NCBI GenBank assembly: GCA_020796225.1
Contig: CM036765.1
Location: forward strand, 34,996,066 to 35,060,065
Direction: 5' to 3'
Origin: Arion vulgaris
Lineage: Eukaryota; Mollusca; Gastropoda; Stylommatophora; Arionidae
Length of the DNA: 64,000 nt
The position numbers and the translations under genes are program-made. This document shows, one piece after another, positions 45,785-56,837 of the stretch. Every line of letters begins with the position of its first letter. Positions within the stretch are counted from its first letter, which is position 1. A model generated the notes under the pieces. The model did no database searches and was not told where the DNA came from. It was given only the letters and a program-made list of their open reading frames with translations.

Positions 45785-46045
45785 TATCAAACAATAGTTT
45801 GTCCCTAGCAGATATTTGTTACCGTAACAGTTTATTAGAACTTCTCTCTCATAGGCCAGATGTCCCGTCTCCGCTGTAGCCAACCTTAAATCATCAAACA
45901 CATCATGAATCTATCTGCTCCAAGGTCTTCCTCTTTTCGTCTTTCTCAGGATGCTCCCCCCACAAATGTCTTATTCAGCCCTTCATGTCTATTTACGTGT
46001 TCGCAATACTTTAACTTTATGATTCCTATTTGTAGCTTCATCCAG
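45785..46045 (-). pseudogene. LINE-E 3' end fragment, diverged
   Basis: Plus-strand landmarks are caatagtttgtccctagcag, ctctcataggccagatgtcc, cgctgtagccaa, and a basic coding stretch (cttcctcttttcgtctttct) that on the minus strand encodes RKTKRGRP-like residues. More diverged than the copy at 46205. Confidence 0.7.
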
Positions 46046-46204
46046 TTCTCGTTTGTAATTTACTTCCGAATAGGATCTATTTGAAATCTATACCTCTAGT
46101 TTATAAACACGGAAATCATTTTCACAATGACATTCTTTTATTGTGTGAGCAGCTATAATTTCCCCTATTTGAAGACTATTCAATATATTGTCACAGTTAT
46201 TTTG

Positions 46205-46470
46205 ATCACTTCTTGACTACTCATCATTATTAAATAGTTTGTTCTAAGCAGAACTTTGCCACCCCAACAGTCCTCCGGAATTTCTCTCTCATAGGCCAGA
46301 TGTTCCGCATCTGCAGCCGTTATGTTCAAACCATCAGTTACATCCTGAATCCATCTTCTCCGTCGTCTTCCTCTTCTTTTCTTTTCTGGGATTCCTCCTT
46401 CCATCTTGGCCTTCAACCCTTCGTGTCTTTTTCAAAATAGCTCAATTTTCTCTTTCTTATTTGAAGCATC
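46205..46470 (-). pseudogene. LINE-E 3' end fragment
   Basis: The minus strand encodes KAKMEGGIPEKKRRGRRRRR, WIQDVTDGLNITAADAEHLA and YEREIPEDCWGG before the frame ends, then ttctgcttagaacaaactat. This is the clearest coding copy of the LINE-E end, with the usual R-RGRPRRRWIQDV motif region. It ends at a short CAT-like run (actcatcattattaaat). Confidence 0.8.
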
Positions 46471-46629
46471 AGCCAGTTTTCTTTGAATTAGAATATATAG
46501 TCACAGTTATATTGATCAATTCTTGACTATTAGATGATGTTTTATTTACTGATGTCTTGCTGTTGTGAAAATGATTGAACAATCTTGTGTTGGTGTCCTT
46601 GCAATCTTTCAATCATAGATTATCTTGCA

Positions 46630-46835
46630 ATCGTACATCATCAAAGCATCATATGTCGTCTATACAATCCGTACATCATCAATGCAATCTATATGTCGTC
46701 TATACAATCCGTACATCATCAATGCAATCTATATGTCGTCTATGCAATCTGTACATCATCAATGCAATCTATATGTCGTCTATTAAATCCGTACATCATC
46801 AATTCAATCTATATGTCGTCTATTAAACGACATCA
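46630..46835. repeat. 40-bp tandem repeat, about 5 units
   Basis: Unit acaatccgtacatcatcaat plus gcaatctatatgtcgtctat, with variants acaatc/aaatcc. Confidence 0.95.
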
Positions 46836-46925
46836 TCAATACACTATGTTGGCTATGCAGCCTATACCGTCTTCAGCACACTTCCAGCCCCCCACCCACC
46901 CATATATACCTCCGTCCCACCATAT

Positions 46926-47126
46926 TTTTTTCCGATCCAGAAGCACTTGAGCTGAAAGCTATTCGGCTCGGTGTCATGGACATCGTAACCCTTCGGCTCG
47001 GTGTCACGAACACCGTAAATCTGGGGAACCTGTAGCTTTTCTGCCAGTCCGCGGAGTTGAACCCGCATTTACAAGAGGACTAGTCACCCGTGGTCCAACG
47101 CGCTACGAACACGCTGGGCACGCTGG
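46926..47126 (-). mobile_element. SINE-1 copy with 13-bp TSD
   Basis: TSD cgtcccaccatat at 46913-46925 and 47127-47139. The plus strand starts ttttttccgatccagaagca and ends acgctgggcacgctgg. The B-box side reads gttgaacccgc, slightly altered. Confidence 0.95.
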
Positions 47127-47139
47127 CGTCCCACCATAT

Positions 47140-47459
47140 AACACACCACCCCATCCTACGTCCCTTCCTGTTCTCTTCCTCCATTCCTATCCTATGTCGT
47201 TGTCTCGTGCACAGATCGTCTGCACCAACTACAACCTTCATCTCTCGTTTAATGTAATATCCGTTCTCATTAATGGTCTTTGACTTCTTCCACTCCAGTC
47301 ACAAAACTGAGCGTTTTATTATACTCCAACGAGTTCAAGTTTCAAGCGTGGATCGTGAGTTTCAAATTTCATTTCCGTAATAAAGATGGGTCAACGCATA
47401 CTTGTAACACATTGATGATCTCGTCTCGTGATTCTCATTCCATAAAAAGTTGCTGATAA
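47140..47459. other. Unassigned DNA
   Basis: No recognisable feature. Confidence 0.3.
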
Positions 47460-47467
47460 CCTACATA

Positions 47468-47680
47468 ATTTTTTGTTTCTTCCGATTCAGAATCACTTGA
47501 GCTATTCAGCTCTTCGGCTCGGTGCCATGAACACCGTAACCCTTCGGTTCGGTGCCACGAACACCGTAAATCTGGGGAATCTGTGACTTTTTCTGCCATC
47601 CCGCGGAATTGAACCCACACACAAGAGGGATAGTCACCCGCAGTCCAACGCGCTACGAACACGCTGGGTGGACGGTCAAC
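47468..47680 (-). mobile_element. SINE-1 copy with 8-bp TSD
   Basis: TSD cctacata at 47460-47467 and 47681-47688. The plus strand contains cttccgattcagaatcactt, ttcggtgccacgaacaccgt and gcgctacgaacacgctgggt. The poly-A is reduced to about six bases plus tttg. Confidence 0.85.
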
Positions 47681-47689
47681 CCTACATAT

Positions 47690-47960
47690 AAGGACTCGTA
47701 CATACGTGAACGCTGAAGGTTAAGAGCTCAATCGCTACACGATCATTGAAAGAAGAAGAAAGAACTCACACATTGATGACAGCTACAACCTGCTCCAGCC
47801 ACGATTAATAGTTGATATATCATGGTTTTCAGTGCTTTTCTCAGCGTGTCACGACATTCAGTCTCAACATTTCATCTCCCCAGAAGGTGTTATTTCGCAA
47901 TCTCACTTTTCTTTTATCGGTTTCAGAAACCAAAATCAACAATCATTTTTATATGCCACT
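47690..47960. other. Unassigned DNA
   Basis: No recognisable feature. Confidence 0.3.
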
Positions 47961-47967
47961 ATTAGAC

Positions 47968-48217
47968 ATGTGAGCGTCTGTAGCTCAAGCGGTAGGAGCT
48001 CGATCACGAACCCAAGCGTACCTGGTCTCAAACCCCAGGTGGGCAAGTTTGCAATCAAATTCGTTTCCGTGGAATTTTTACGAAAGGTAAAATAGACCTC
48101 ACCGTTCAGAAAACAATGGCAAACTACTGAACGTATAAGTGGTGCCTAGAAAATCAACTACTTTTTTTGCTGTGGTTGATGGCTACGTCCTTTAGGATAT
48201 GCCACGATTTTCATTTC
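47968..48217 (+). mobile_element. SINE-3 copy, probable 7-bp TSD
   Basis: attagac flanks it at 47961-47967 and 48218-48224. The head gcgtctgtagctcaagcggt is a good A box, and ctggtctcaaacccc is a B box with an extra base. The body tcaccgttcagaaaacaatg and 3' end atatgccacgattttcattt define the family. About 250 bp. Confidence 0.88.
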
Positions 48218-48274
48218 ATTAGACTTATATAAGATAAACTTGAAGGGGTGGGGAGTGGTGTGTGTGTGTGTGTG

Positions 48275-48345
48275 CGAGTGTGTGGTCTCTGTAGTTTTAA
48301 AGTAAAGTGCTTACATCACGCACCAAAAGCTCTCGGTTCGGGTCC
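48275..48345 (+). mobile_element. tRNA-like SINE head
   Basis: gtggtctctgtagttttaaa and a near-perfect B box (cggttcgggtcccg). The body after it does not match SINE-1 to SINE-5 beyond gactatcttctagtcat, so it may be a SINE-4 relative. A TG run precedes it. Confidence 0.45.
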
Positions 48346-48494
48346 CGTGCTTACCTATCGGACTATCTTCTAGTCATTTACTCGTACAATCTAAGTATAG
48401 CAGATATTGAGTTAATATTCCTACATATATTAAACTAACCAACCAATTACACAAACGAAAGAATGAACCAACCGACTAATCCATCAACAGGTCA

Positions 48495-48612
48495 AAGATT
48501 CAACAGACTAAATGACCAACCAACGAACGAATCAACAGACTAAATGACCAACCAACGAACGAATCAACAGACTAAATGACCAACCAACGAACGAATCAAC
48601 TAACTAAACAAA
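48495..48612. repeat. 32-bp tandem repeat, about 3.5 units
   Basis: Unit gaccaaccaacgaacgaatc plus aacagactaaat, nearly perfect. Confidence 0.95.
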
Positions 48613-48754
48613 TCTAGGACATATTCGAAAAACGGAAACAAACAAAATAAACGCAAGACGTGTCTTATAATAGATGTGTTTTACAATCCAGTATTGTTTA
48701 AATCGAATTTCCCCATGTTTTGCACAAGGCATCAACAGTCTTAACACTGGGGAT

Positions 48755-48959
48755 ACCCGCCTGCCCAGCGTGTTCGTAGCACGTTGGACTGCGGTTGACA
48801 AGCCCTCTGTGAGTGCGGGTTCAATTCTGCGGGCTGGCAGAAAAAATCCACAGGTTCCTCAGATTTACGGTGTTCATGGCACCGAACCGAAGGGTTACGA
48901 TGTCAATGGCACCGAGCCGAAGAGCTAAAAGCTCAGGTTATTCTGGATCGAAAAAAAAC
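48755..48959 (+). mobile_element. SINE-1 copy
   Basis: From acccgcctgcccagcgtgtt to ggatcgaaaaaaaac. Shares acaagccctctgtgagtgcg with the copies at 1096 and 2971, suggesting a subfamily distinct from the gtgactatccctctgtgtgt copies. No convincing TSD. Confidence 0.85.
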
Positions 48960-49204
48960 AAAAACTCGGAATATCCGGTCCGATTATCACCGTAACTGTC
49001 TTAACAAAGTGAAGAAATTGTTTTTCATTAATTTGATCGCTTGTTGAATATTGACATGTCAAAAGTATTGTGCCACGAAGCTGAAATGAAACAAGAGATT
49101 AGTTCTGTATGCAGAAAAACACGGGAGCATAATACAATACAATCTTCAATCCCAACTTTGGGATACCATTGGTAAAATTGAACATCTACAGCAGATCAAA
49201 GAAT

Positions 49205-49400
49205 AAATATTACAACACCAGAGATGAAATGCATAAAATAATAGTGGAGTAACAAGCAGAGATAAGGTAAAATAAAGAAACCGATAATATTAGAAACTTG
49301 GTAAGAAGAACATTAGTGTTGAGAATATTAAGAAACAACAAAACCAAATGGTTCGTTCATGTAACAGTTCCCACATAAGGAGCATTACTATTCAGATACA
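49205..49400 (+). pseudogene. LINE-C type fragment, heavily decayed
   Basis: One frame has EMKCIK and another GVTSRDKV, the order seen at 14190-14100 (EMRCLRRA, AGVTIRDK). Later NIKKQQNQMV resembles IKEQQIKWF. Many stops. A SINE-3 copy follows shortly after. Confidence 0.5.
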
Positions 49401-49489
49401 AGGATTTCGAGACCCAATGACATCGACGAAAATGATGGGGCGCAGAAATATCAGAGGCGATGGAACGCTATATTAATTTTTTTAAACAA

Positions 49490-49725
49490 AACGTCGTGGC
49501 ATATCCTTTACAGAACGTAGCCTTCAACCACAGTAAACGAGTCGTTGATTTTCTAGGCACCACTTATACGTTCAGTAGTTTGCCATTGCTTTCTGAACGG
49601 TGAGGTCTATTTTTACCTTTCGTAAGGATCCCACGGAAACGAATTTGCTTTCAAATTGCTTGCAGCAGAGTTTGAACGAGGTACGCTTGGGTTGTCATCG
49701 AGGTCACTATTGCGTAAGCTTCAAC
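49490..49725 (-). mobile_element. SINE-3 copy
   Basis: Plus-strand order: cgtcgtggcatatcctttac, gattttctaggcaccactta, ccattgctttctgaacggtg, cacggaaacgaatttgcttt, gtttgaacgaggtacgcttg. The head end is decayed. Confidence 0.85.
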
Positions 49726-49934
49726 GCCATACAGAAGGGCATTTGACAGAACTATTTGCATATCCTGAACGCTGAAAGACATAACAAGAATAGAGGGGAA
49801 AAACCCCCAAGAAAATAAGCACGACAATATAGCTATTGGTAAACATTCAAGTAAATGTTCTTTAATGAAAACTGTACCACTCCCCCAACGTTTTAATAAA
49901 AAATAAAGGAATTCTTTTTAATATCATTAGTTAT
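49726..49934. other. Unassigned DNA
   Basis: A short basic stretch (aagaatagaggggaaaaacc) could be LINE-C coding sequence displaced by the SINE-3, but I cannot show it. Confidence 0.25.
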
Positions 49935-50100
49935 ATTGGGGAATATTAGTTATATTCATATTTTTCATTGAACCATCGGCACACGATGGGTGATGTGACC
50001 AATATCTCGCAGGCTGCACTTACTTCCCAGTGCTTTTCTGGTACACAATAGAGATGGGGTCAACATAAAAGTTTTGGGGAAAATTTCTATTGTCCCTGGG
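49935..50100 (-). mobile_element. SINE-2 remnant, decayed
   Basis: atttttcattgaaccatcgg, cacacgatgggtgatgtgac and gtacacaatagagatggggt follow the SINE-2 order with many changes. The head is missing. Confidence 0.65.
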
Positions 50101-51215
50101 AAATTGAAAGCGAATAACACACATAAGTAGCAAGGTGAACTTCCTTCCCACTTTCGTTCGCATGAAATATTGTCTATATATTCAACGTTGTCCCTCGTAT
50201 AAACTTTATTGTCTTTTGTAGCTCACACAGAAGTTTATGTCCTTTCGAGGCAGAGGGACCACCACTGCACCTTCCCGATTGTCGTCACAGGGCGAAAGTC
50301 AAAACGTTTAGAATATATAAACGTACTCATTATGTGTTGCAACCTGATTGCTATAGTGCGCCTCTTGGTTGACTGCCTCCGGCTTCAGCTATCTATTTTA
50401 CTGGAGCAGACAGTGGTTCAACTCGAAGGATATGAATGTTGTAATAGAACAAGAAAATAAGACAAGAAAAGCCAGTTAACTCATAGCTGGGGGTGAGTTG
50501 GTTGCAGCCAGGTGGGTTCTGCCCTGTTACCTTACGGGGCCTCACTCTTCTCCCTTCGTTTTGTCTGGCCTTTCACCTTCAGTCTATTCGGACTGGTTAG
50601 ACCAACTAGAAGTTAGGCTCCGGCCGACATAACCTGAAGAATCATCAAGACACACAAACCTTCCAACCAGGATAAGTTAGGATAATGTGGAGTGGCAGGA
50701 GCACTAATGACTTCGCTATCGCTGTTCTCCCTCCAACATTTTTATCAACAAAAATATTTAAGAATTACTTGAGAATTAAATGTCTCCTGATTGTTTGACT
50801 GACAACTTTCTGTTGACACCTCCTGGTCAAATTATGTAAGAAGCAGTACTAAAATATACAGAAGGGATAGGCATAGATTTAAAGAACATCCCAGAAATAA
50901 TAACGCAGTCAGTCCTCATTTAAACAAAAATTTCATCCCTAAAGTTCTCAATTACTCAAATCTACGATCTATTATGGGATAGTGAAGATAAGTACAGCTC
51001 AGAAGAAATAAGCTATCAATGTGAAATATACTTTGATATTGATTCAGATGCAGTTATCGATGGATCAGAGGATTCAAAAGGAAGTTATGGATACAAGAAC
51101 TTACTGATAACTAGGTGCTAATGATGTTTGTACATTTTTATTCTATTAAAATGAAAACATCTGTTCAAATATATTTTAACGTTTTATTTTTATTTTTTAT
51201 TTTTTTCTTCTTAGA
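50101..51215. other. Unassigned DNA, partly GC-richer
   Basis: 50460-50720 (gggtgagttggttgcagcca; gttaggctccggccgacata) is GC-richer than its surroundings, like 10070-10310 and 25936-26770, and might be retroelement 5' sequence. An 83-codon frame at 50209-50460 has no recognisable motif. Confidence 0.3.
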
Positions 51216-51221
51216 ATCAAA

Positions 51222-51302
51222 GTTGTTATTGAGTTGGTTAGAAAGTTGTTATTGAGTTGGTTACAAAGTTGTTATTGAGTTGGTTACAAAGTTGTTATTC
51301 AG
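51222..51302. repeat. 23-bp tandem repeat, about 4 units
   Basis: Unit aaagttgttattgagttggt plus tac, nearly perfect. Confidence 0.93.
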
Positions 51303-51384
51303 TCTTAATATTGACATCTACGCCCGATTGGTTAGCGGGATTACATTTGGGGTGTAAAGAATAGAGCTGCTGTTACCTGCCATG

Positions 51385-51490
51385 AATATCGTAAGAGACG
51401 GGACATCTGGCCTATGAGAGAGAGAAATTCCGGAGGACTGTTGGGGTGGCAAAGTTCTGCTCAGGATAAGCTATTTGATGATGAGCACTT
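51385..51490 (+). pseudogene. LINE-E 3' end fragment
   Basis: gggacatctggcctatgaga, attccggaggactgttgggg and ttctgctcaggataagctat, then ttgatgatgag, the family end with an ATG-type tail. Confidence 0.75.
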
Positions 51491-51559
51491 GTCTTGGCTA
51501 ATAAACAATATCATGTTTTGGGATACTAGAGGATCGCGAGAAATCGCGAGAGAGAGAGA

Positions 51560-51800
51560 GATGTCTTGAACATTGAAATAGTGTGGTCACATTAAACGTC
51601 ATACACGTTTAGAGTAAGTAATAAGAAGGACGTCGTTCGTGCATGCAGCATGACGAGATAAGGGACGACCACGACAACGGGAGCAACAGGACATGAAGCA
51701 AACATTGAACACCACAATTAAGATGTCTGAAGATCTGAGAAGACATCGCTAATCATTCATGCGGGCTTTGATGCGAGAACGTTCTGCAAAGGACATGATA
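51560..51800 (+). pseudogene. LINE-D type C-terminal fragment
   Basis: Encodes LKYCGHIKRHTRLE, a stop, then DKGRPRQREQQDMKQTLNTT and later FMRALMRE. The landmarks parallel those at 21440-21840 (KYFCHVKRH, PRRRWQQDIKE, FSGGL). Confidence 0.75.
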
Positions 51801-52870
51801 CACACGCAATAGATATATATGTTTATTTGTATCTTTATGTTTTAATTATTCATTGTTAATGGTTTTCAAGTTTTCGACAAATTCTATTTCGTCTCCTGAC
51901 ACGGCAATAAAATAGTGAACTCCACGTGAAGCTGTGTTTCTCTGAATCTCTAATGAACATCTATAATGGTTTTTTTTAAAGTGTATACACATGAGGTAAA
52001 TTTTGATGATCGATATTTTCCTTTCTGTCAGCAGGCGAGCATACGAGAGATATGGCTGGTGTGAGAAAGAGAAAGTGGATTAAAGTGTAGCAAGGGAGAG
52101 AATGAGGGAGATATCTGAAGACATTAATGGAGAATAGAAAGCAAGGGCGGAAGAAAGGAGGGCAAATGAGGGTTAAGTGAAAAATACATTTTTGTGTAAT
52201 GTAAATTTAAAGAACGAGCGGAAAATAATTGTAAAAAAATTAGAAAATATATCTCAGAGATAAACAGAAAACAAGGGAAAGAATATAACTATAGATAATA
52301 AAGCAGAATAACGGAAGAATTAGAGAGTAGTAAAATACATAGGAAAAAAAGATAAGTGGAGAGCGGGAATGAAAAGGAATGGCACTTAATTAAAAGTAAT
52401 GAAGAAAAAAATAATTGAAAGTGTTCAAGTATTTTATATTTTCTTACGGAACTTAATCGCTGACATTTATAATAATAATATTAATATTAATATCAAAACA
52501 ATAATAATAGCAACATAAAGGAATACGAAGATAAAAGGATGAAGAAGAAGAAACATTTTCTCATCTAATAAGATGATTGTCTAATTTATGCATCTTCATT
52601 AAGTATAAAGGTCAGACGTTATTCAAGGAGCGGTACTGGGTGCGGAAAACGGCTGGGAGGAAATATAAACTGCAACATGACTACAGCTGCGTTGACAATA
52701 ATAGAACTTAAATGAAGTTCACTAACAGAAAACTGAAAGTGAATGTCGAAGAAAGATCATGAGCAGTAATTTGATAGTAGAAGGAATGTCACATTTGTTA
52801 AAATAAAAATGGAAGACAGACACTGACAGTAAGACACATATGGAAAATAAGCAATAACAGCAAGAAAGAA
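51801..52870. other. Unassigned AT-rich DNA
   Basis: An AAT-type microsatellite lies at about 52466-52510. Otherwise purine-rich on the plus strand from 52030 to 52420 with no domain recognised. Confidence 0.3.
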
Positions 52871-53025
52871 CATATAAAACAATCAAGTGAAGTAAGATAA
52901 AAATTATAAAATAATCAAGTGAAGTAAGATAACAATTATAAAACAATCAAGGGAAGTAAGATAACAATTATAAAATAATCAAGTGAAGTTAGATAACAAT
53001 TATAAAACAATCAAGTGAAGTAAGA
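52871..53025. repeat. 32-bp tandem repeat, about 5 units
   Basis: Unit ataaaacaatcaagtgaagt plus aagataacaatt. Confidence 0.94.
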
Positions 53026-53100
53026 TGAGAAATAGAAACGTCATCGGTATTAACTTGAAGACAAAAGGGAAAAAACACGGACAGCACGCAGTGTCGCACA

Positions 53101-55444
53101 TTAGTTAGTTAGTTTGTTCCTTTCGTGCCAAAAGCGACACATAGGGCAGAGGTTTTAGAGCTCCATGCGATGTGGTTCGTTGCTAGCAGTTGGAGATCTT
53201 GTATGGTTTTACATCTGAATAGTTTACTTTCTTGTAGGATTGTACTTCGTGGAGTGGTCTTAGGTCTTCCACGTTTTCTTTTCCCAACTGGTGACAACTG
53301 GTGACTTGTCGATTTAGTCTCTTCTCGTCTGATCTAATAACATGACCTAAATATTTCCACCTTCGTTTCCTTATAATATTTGATACGGGTTGTTGATGTG
53401 TTCTATCTCTCACTGTGTTGTTAGAAACGAAATCACTCCATTTTACTTTTAGTAATTTCCAGAGACATTTATTCTCAAAGCTGTCCAGTTTCTTATCAAT
53501 TTTGTTTGTTGATTTCAACTTTCACAACCGTAGGTCAGTACAGGAATCACACAGGACCTAAACAATGTTACTTTTGTACATATACTAAAGTCTTGAGATT
53601 GCCAGATATTTGTTAACTTAGTGAAGGCACTATCTGTGGCTCAAGACAGATCAGACTGGCGCACACTTCGTGGACACGGCTCTTCGACCTGATGGAACAA
53701 AAACGTCAAAATAGAAAGGCAGTAAAACTCCCCACAAGCGCAAGTATGTCTTACCCACACTGTACAAAAACATTTCAAGCCCGCATCGGGCTCACTAGTC
53801 ATTTACGCACACACAGACAAACATAGCGCAAATACATTTCCTTGGATGAAAATTGTGTGGTCATTATCACCCGTGATGAACGAGCATCATCATCATCATC
53901 TGTTATAGCAGTACACGGGTTTATTTCTTTCATCGTGTCTTCGTTATTTGAGATTTTACTACCCAAATATGTAAAATGTTTAACTTTCTCCAGTGTTTGG
54001 TCATTTATTACGATGTTGTCTGTTGAGTTTGTGAAGTCCATAATTTTGGTCTTGGCAGAATTAATCTGGAGACCAACGTGATCTGCAAGTGTGCAAAGTT
54101 TGCTCGTTAGTTTGTGAGTTCCTTGTATAGTTGAATTCAATATGGCCACGTCATTGGCAAAGTCAAGATCAAATATTCTGCTGTTATTAAGTCATTTGAG
54201 GCACAGTTGATCATCTTGGGTGTATCTGCGCATGGTCCAGTCTATAGATATCCCAAAAAGCATTGGTAACATAACGCATCCCTACTTCACACCCAAATTG
54301 ACTGTGAATCAGTCTGAGTTTCCTGCATCTGTTCTTACACAGCAGGATGCTTCAGAATAGAAGGCTTTTATGATATTGATGTATTTTTCCTGGAAGCCTT
54401 AGGTCTTAAGAATCTCCAAGAGAGTATAACGGTGATTACTATCAAACGCTTTCTGAAAGTCTATCAAATTTATTACTAGTGGTGACTGGAATTCAATTGA
54501 TTCTTCTATAATGGATCTCAGTGTGAAGATATGGTCCCTACAAGAACGATGTGGACGAAATCGAGCTTGTTTTTCTATTAGTACTTGCTTCGATGGCTAT
54601 TTTCAGCCTCTCCATCGAAATGCTGCAGAGTAGTTTGCCAAATGTTAATAGCAAGAGTTATTCCGCACCAGTTATTGCAATTTGACAAATCTCCATTTTT
54701 TGGGAGTTTGAATTCACTCCGTCTTTCCAATTCTTTTGGAGGGGTCTCTTTCTGCCAAACACCGTTCATTTGATGGCTTGTTTGATTTCTCCCATTGAGA
54801 AGTCGTCATTGGATGCATTTAATGATGGCATTTGTATTTCTGTTTCAAAAACTGGTGTTATCGCTGGGTTTGGTCTATTTAATACCTCTTTAAAAGGTTC
54901 AGCCCATCTTTTCGATTGCGCTTGTTGTGATGGTATGGATTCATTGTTTTTCTCTTTTTCATAACAACATGCCGTCGTTAGTTGTTCATAATATTAAAGA
55001 GTGTTTTATTGTTCCCAGTTTTTGATGTTGTTTCTGCCTCTAGAGATAACTTCTAGATGTAGTCACATTTATCTTTGTGAGCATTTGCTTACATATCTTT
55101 GTCCAGTAGTTGTCTATATTCAAGTACTGTTGATTCGTTTTGAGTAGATAGCATTCTTAGTTTAACTTCCTTTCTTTCTTGGATTTTTTGCCATGTTTCT
55201 TCACTTAACCAATTCTTTCTTTCCTTTGTTATATAATCTGCTGCAGATTTAATAGTGTTCTTTAAAAAGTTCCAATGATTTTCTATGTTCTTCTCGGTAT
55301 GTCCTGTTGTAGTGACGTTATGTAAGGTGGTGAATCTATTATGGATATCGATGTTGTAGGAACTATGAATGTTTGGTAATAGTAGATGTTTAGAATATGT
55401 TTTCTTAGTTGTTTTTTTGCGGTTTGTATAATACTTTCAATTTA
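53101..55444 (-). pseudogene. LINE-B: long reverse-transcriptase remnant, 8-bp TSD
   Basis: Flanked by gtcgcaca (53093-53100, 55445-55452); the 3' end is a short acta run. Minus-strand landmarks in order: NWLSEETWQKIQERKEVKLR; SKRWAEPFKEVLNRPNP; GDLSNCNNWCGITL; RFRPHRSCRDHI; LIDFQKAFDS (RT motif A, 54421-54480); GCVMLPMLFGIS (motif B region); FDLDFANDVAILNS (54130-54170), where the usual FADD box reads FAND; VGLQINSAKTKIM; FTYLGSKISNNE; LFRSCVIPVLTYGCES; RKRRWKYLGHVIRSDE; RKRGRPKTT. Stops, frame changes, a catalytic-residue change and a nested insertion show it is dead. It is the longest RT-coding stretch in the window; its endonuclease is truncated away. Confidence 0.93.
53638..53897 (+). 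pseudogene. LINE 3' fragment nested in LINE-B, CAT tail, 6-bp TSD
   Basis: atctgt flanks it at 53632-53637 and 53898-53903; the 3' end is a cat run. It encodes a LINE terminal part with AQDRSDWRTL and a zinc-finger-like end (PHCTKTFQARIGLTSHLRTH), frame-shifted internally; the first Cys of the finger appears as Tyr. It interrupts LINE-B between INPCTAIT and DSAFTKLTNIW. Confidence 0.88.
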
Positions 55445-55484
55445 GTCGCACACTGCACATTTTTAATACACAATATCTTCAGTA

Positions 55485-55660
55485 CTTTTTTTCCGATCCA
55501 GAAGCACTTGAACTTTTAGCTCTTCGGTTCGGTGCCACGAACACCGTAAATATGTAGAACCTGTGACTTTTTCTGCCAGCCCGGAAAATTGAAGCCGCAC
55601 TCACAGAGGGCTTATCACACCGTCGTCCAACGCGCTGTGAACACGCTGGGCAGGCGGGCG
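55485..55660 (-). mobile_element. SINE-1 copy with internal deletion, 11-bp TSD
   Basis: TSD tatcttcagta at 55474-55484 and 55661-55671. At 176 bp it is about 30 bp shorter than other copies: only one of the two related middle phrases (cggttcggtgccacgaacac) is present. It sits 40 bp beyond LINE-B. Confidence 0.93.
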
Positions 55661-55671
55661 TATCTTCAGTA

Positions 55672-56039
55672 ACAGTGGGTATTAAGAAAATTATGGAAAT
55701 GTACAATGCAGTACATCAGCGCTGTCTAAAGCGGTTCTCGCGGCGTTATGGCCACCATGATATACGTTAATGGCACCCTATTTGACCCTACTGGCGTTAG
55801 CGTTAATCAGATTCCAAGAAAACAAACTATTTTGCAGTTTTTTAAAACTTTCTCATTAGCTCGATCTCCCCGCGCATGCAATCTCGTTTTATTTTGCAAC
55901 TATTTTACTGCCCCTCTAATTCCATCCGTAGCTTTTTCACTGGAGAAGCGTCAACATCTTAACTATATAAATATTACTATTGTTATTATTATTTGTAGTA
56001 GTATTACAACTATCCAATGGCGCCCGCACCTCCACAACA
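55672..56039. other. Unassigned DNA
   Basis: The plus-strand frame 55748-56134 (128 codons) starts in unique sequence but runs on into the antisense of the transposase remnant, so it is unlikely to be real. Confidence 0.3.
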
Positions 56040-56480
56040 TCAGTCAGATGCGCCCCAATATATACAAACTTTGGACATCACTACTGTACAGTATACAGAT
56101 CATGTTCAGTATTACCGCCATTTTTGGCGTATAGCTATTTCGAGACGAACCCTTATTTTTGTGACCACTCTGCAACACAGTTTCTCTATCAATCTGTGCA
56201 CAAAAATTACGATAGATACTCGTAGTTGCAATACGTTTTGTCGTCTCTTGAGGTAAACTTTCTCCCCCAGGCAACCCACAAAAAGGAAGTCGTAGGGATT
56301 AATATCGGGGCTACGTGACTGCCATATGGAACCGTTCTAAAAACGTTCAGAATATCGATTGGACATTACAAGGAGATCAAAGTATTCATGCAGGAAATCC
56401 AGAACAACGTCTGATGTATGTGGACATATTACGTCCTGCATGATTCATTGTGTCTCCATTAGTAGTCTAGTTGCTACGAC
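56040..56480 (-). pseudogene. Tc1/mariner-like DDE transposase C-terminal remnant
   Basis: On the minus strand: MQDVICPHTSDVVLDFLHEY (56380-56445), which fits the family box around the second catalytic Asp; LLVMSNRYSERF; WQSRSPDINPYDF (56285-56325), which fits the W-P-RSPDLNP-DF box with the third catalytic Asp; LGEKVYL; then in other frames NFCAQIDRETVLQ and NGGNTEH near the end. At least two frameshifts and a stop occur. These enzymes cut and paste DNA transposons; this copy cannot. I did not find the terminal inverted repeats. Confidence 0.85.
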
Positions 56481-56837
56481 GCATGTAAAGACATGTTTTA
56501 TAACATAACCACGTATCACACAATGTTAACTGTATCGTTGAATAAAACGAATGATCCAAAGATTTCATGCTTGGAAATCACAATCCACACACACATTCTC
56601 ACAGAATTTCCAGACAAAGCCATTCGTAACAATGTGAATATTCTCCAGCGTACTGACTGTGTCGGCTTGAGTTCACTTCATCTAACAGTTTCAATATTCT
56701 CCAGTGGGATGACTGTCGGCTGGGGTTCGTTTCATTTCCAAAATACAATCATCGGTTTCCATTGTTTTGTCAGTCTATGCATTGTCTGCTTGCAGGGAGC
56801 ACTTCTTCTCTCTCTCTCTGTTTCTCTCTCCTTCTCT
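56481..56837. other. Unassigned DNA with an imperfect about 60-bp duplication
   Basis: aatattctccagcgtactga (56639) and aatattctccagtgggatga (56694) start similar segments, each followed by a gtcggct and a gttc-cttcat phrase. A CT microsatellite lies at 56806-56842. Confidence 0.4.

Noticed and set aside
55748..56274. Overlapping plus-strand frames of 79-128 codons
   Set aside because: Part is antisense to the mariner-like transposase remnant, and the rest has no recognisable motif.
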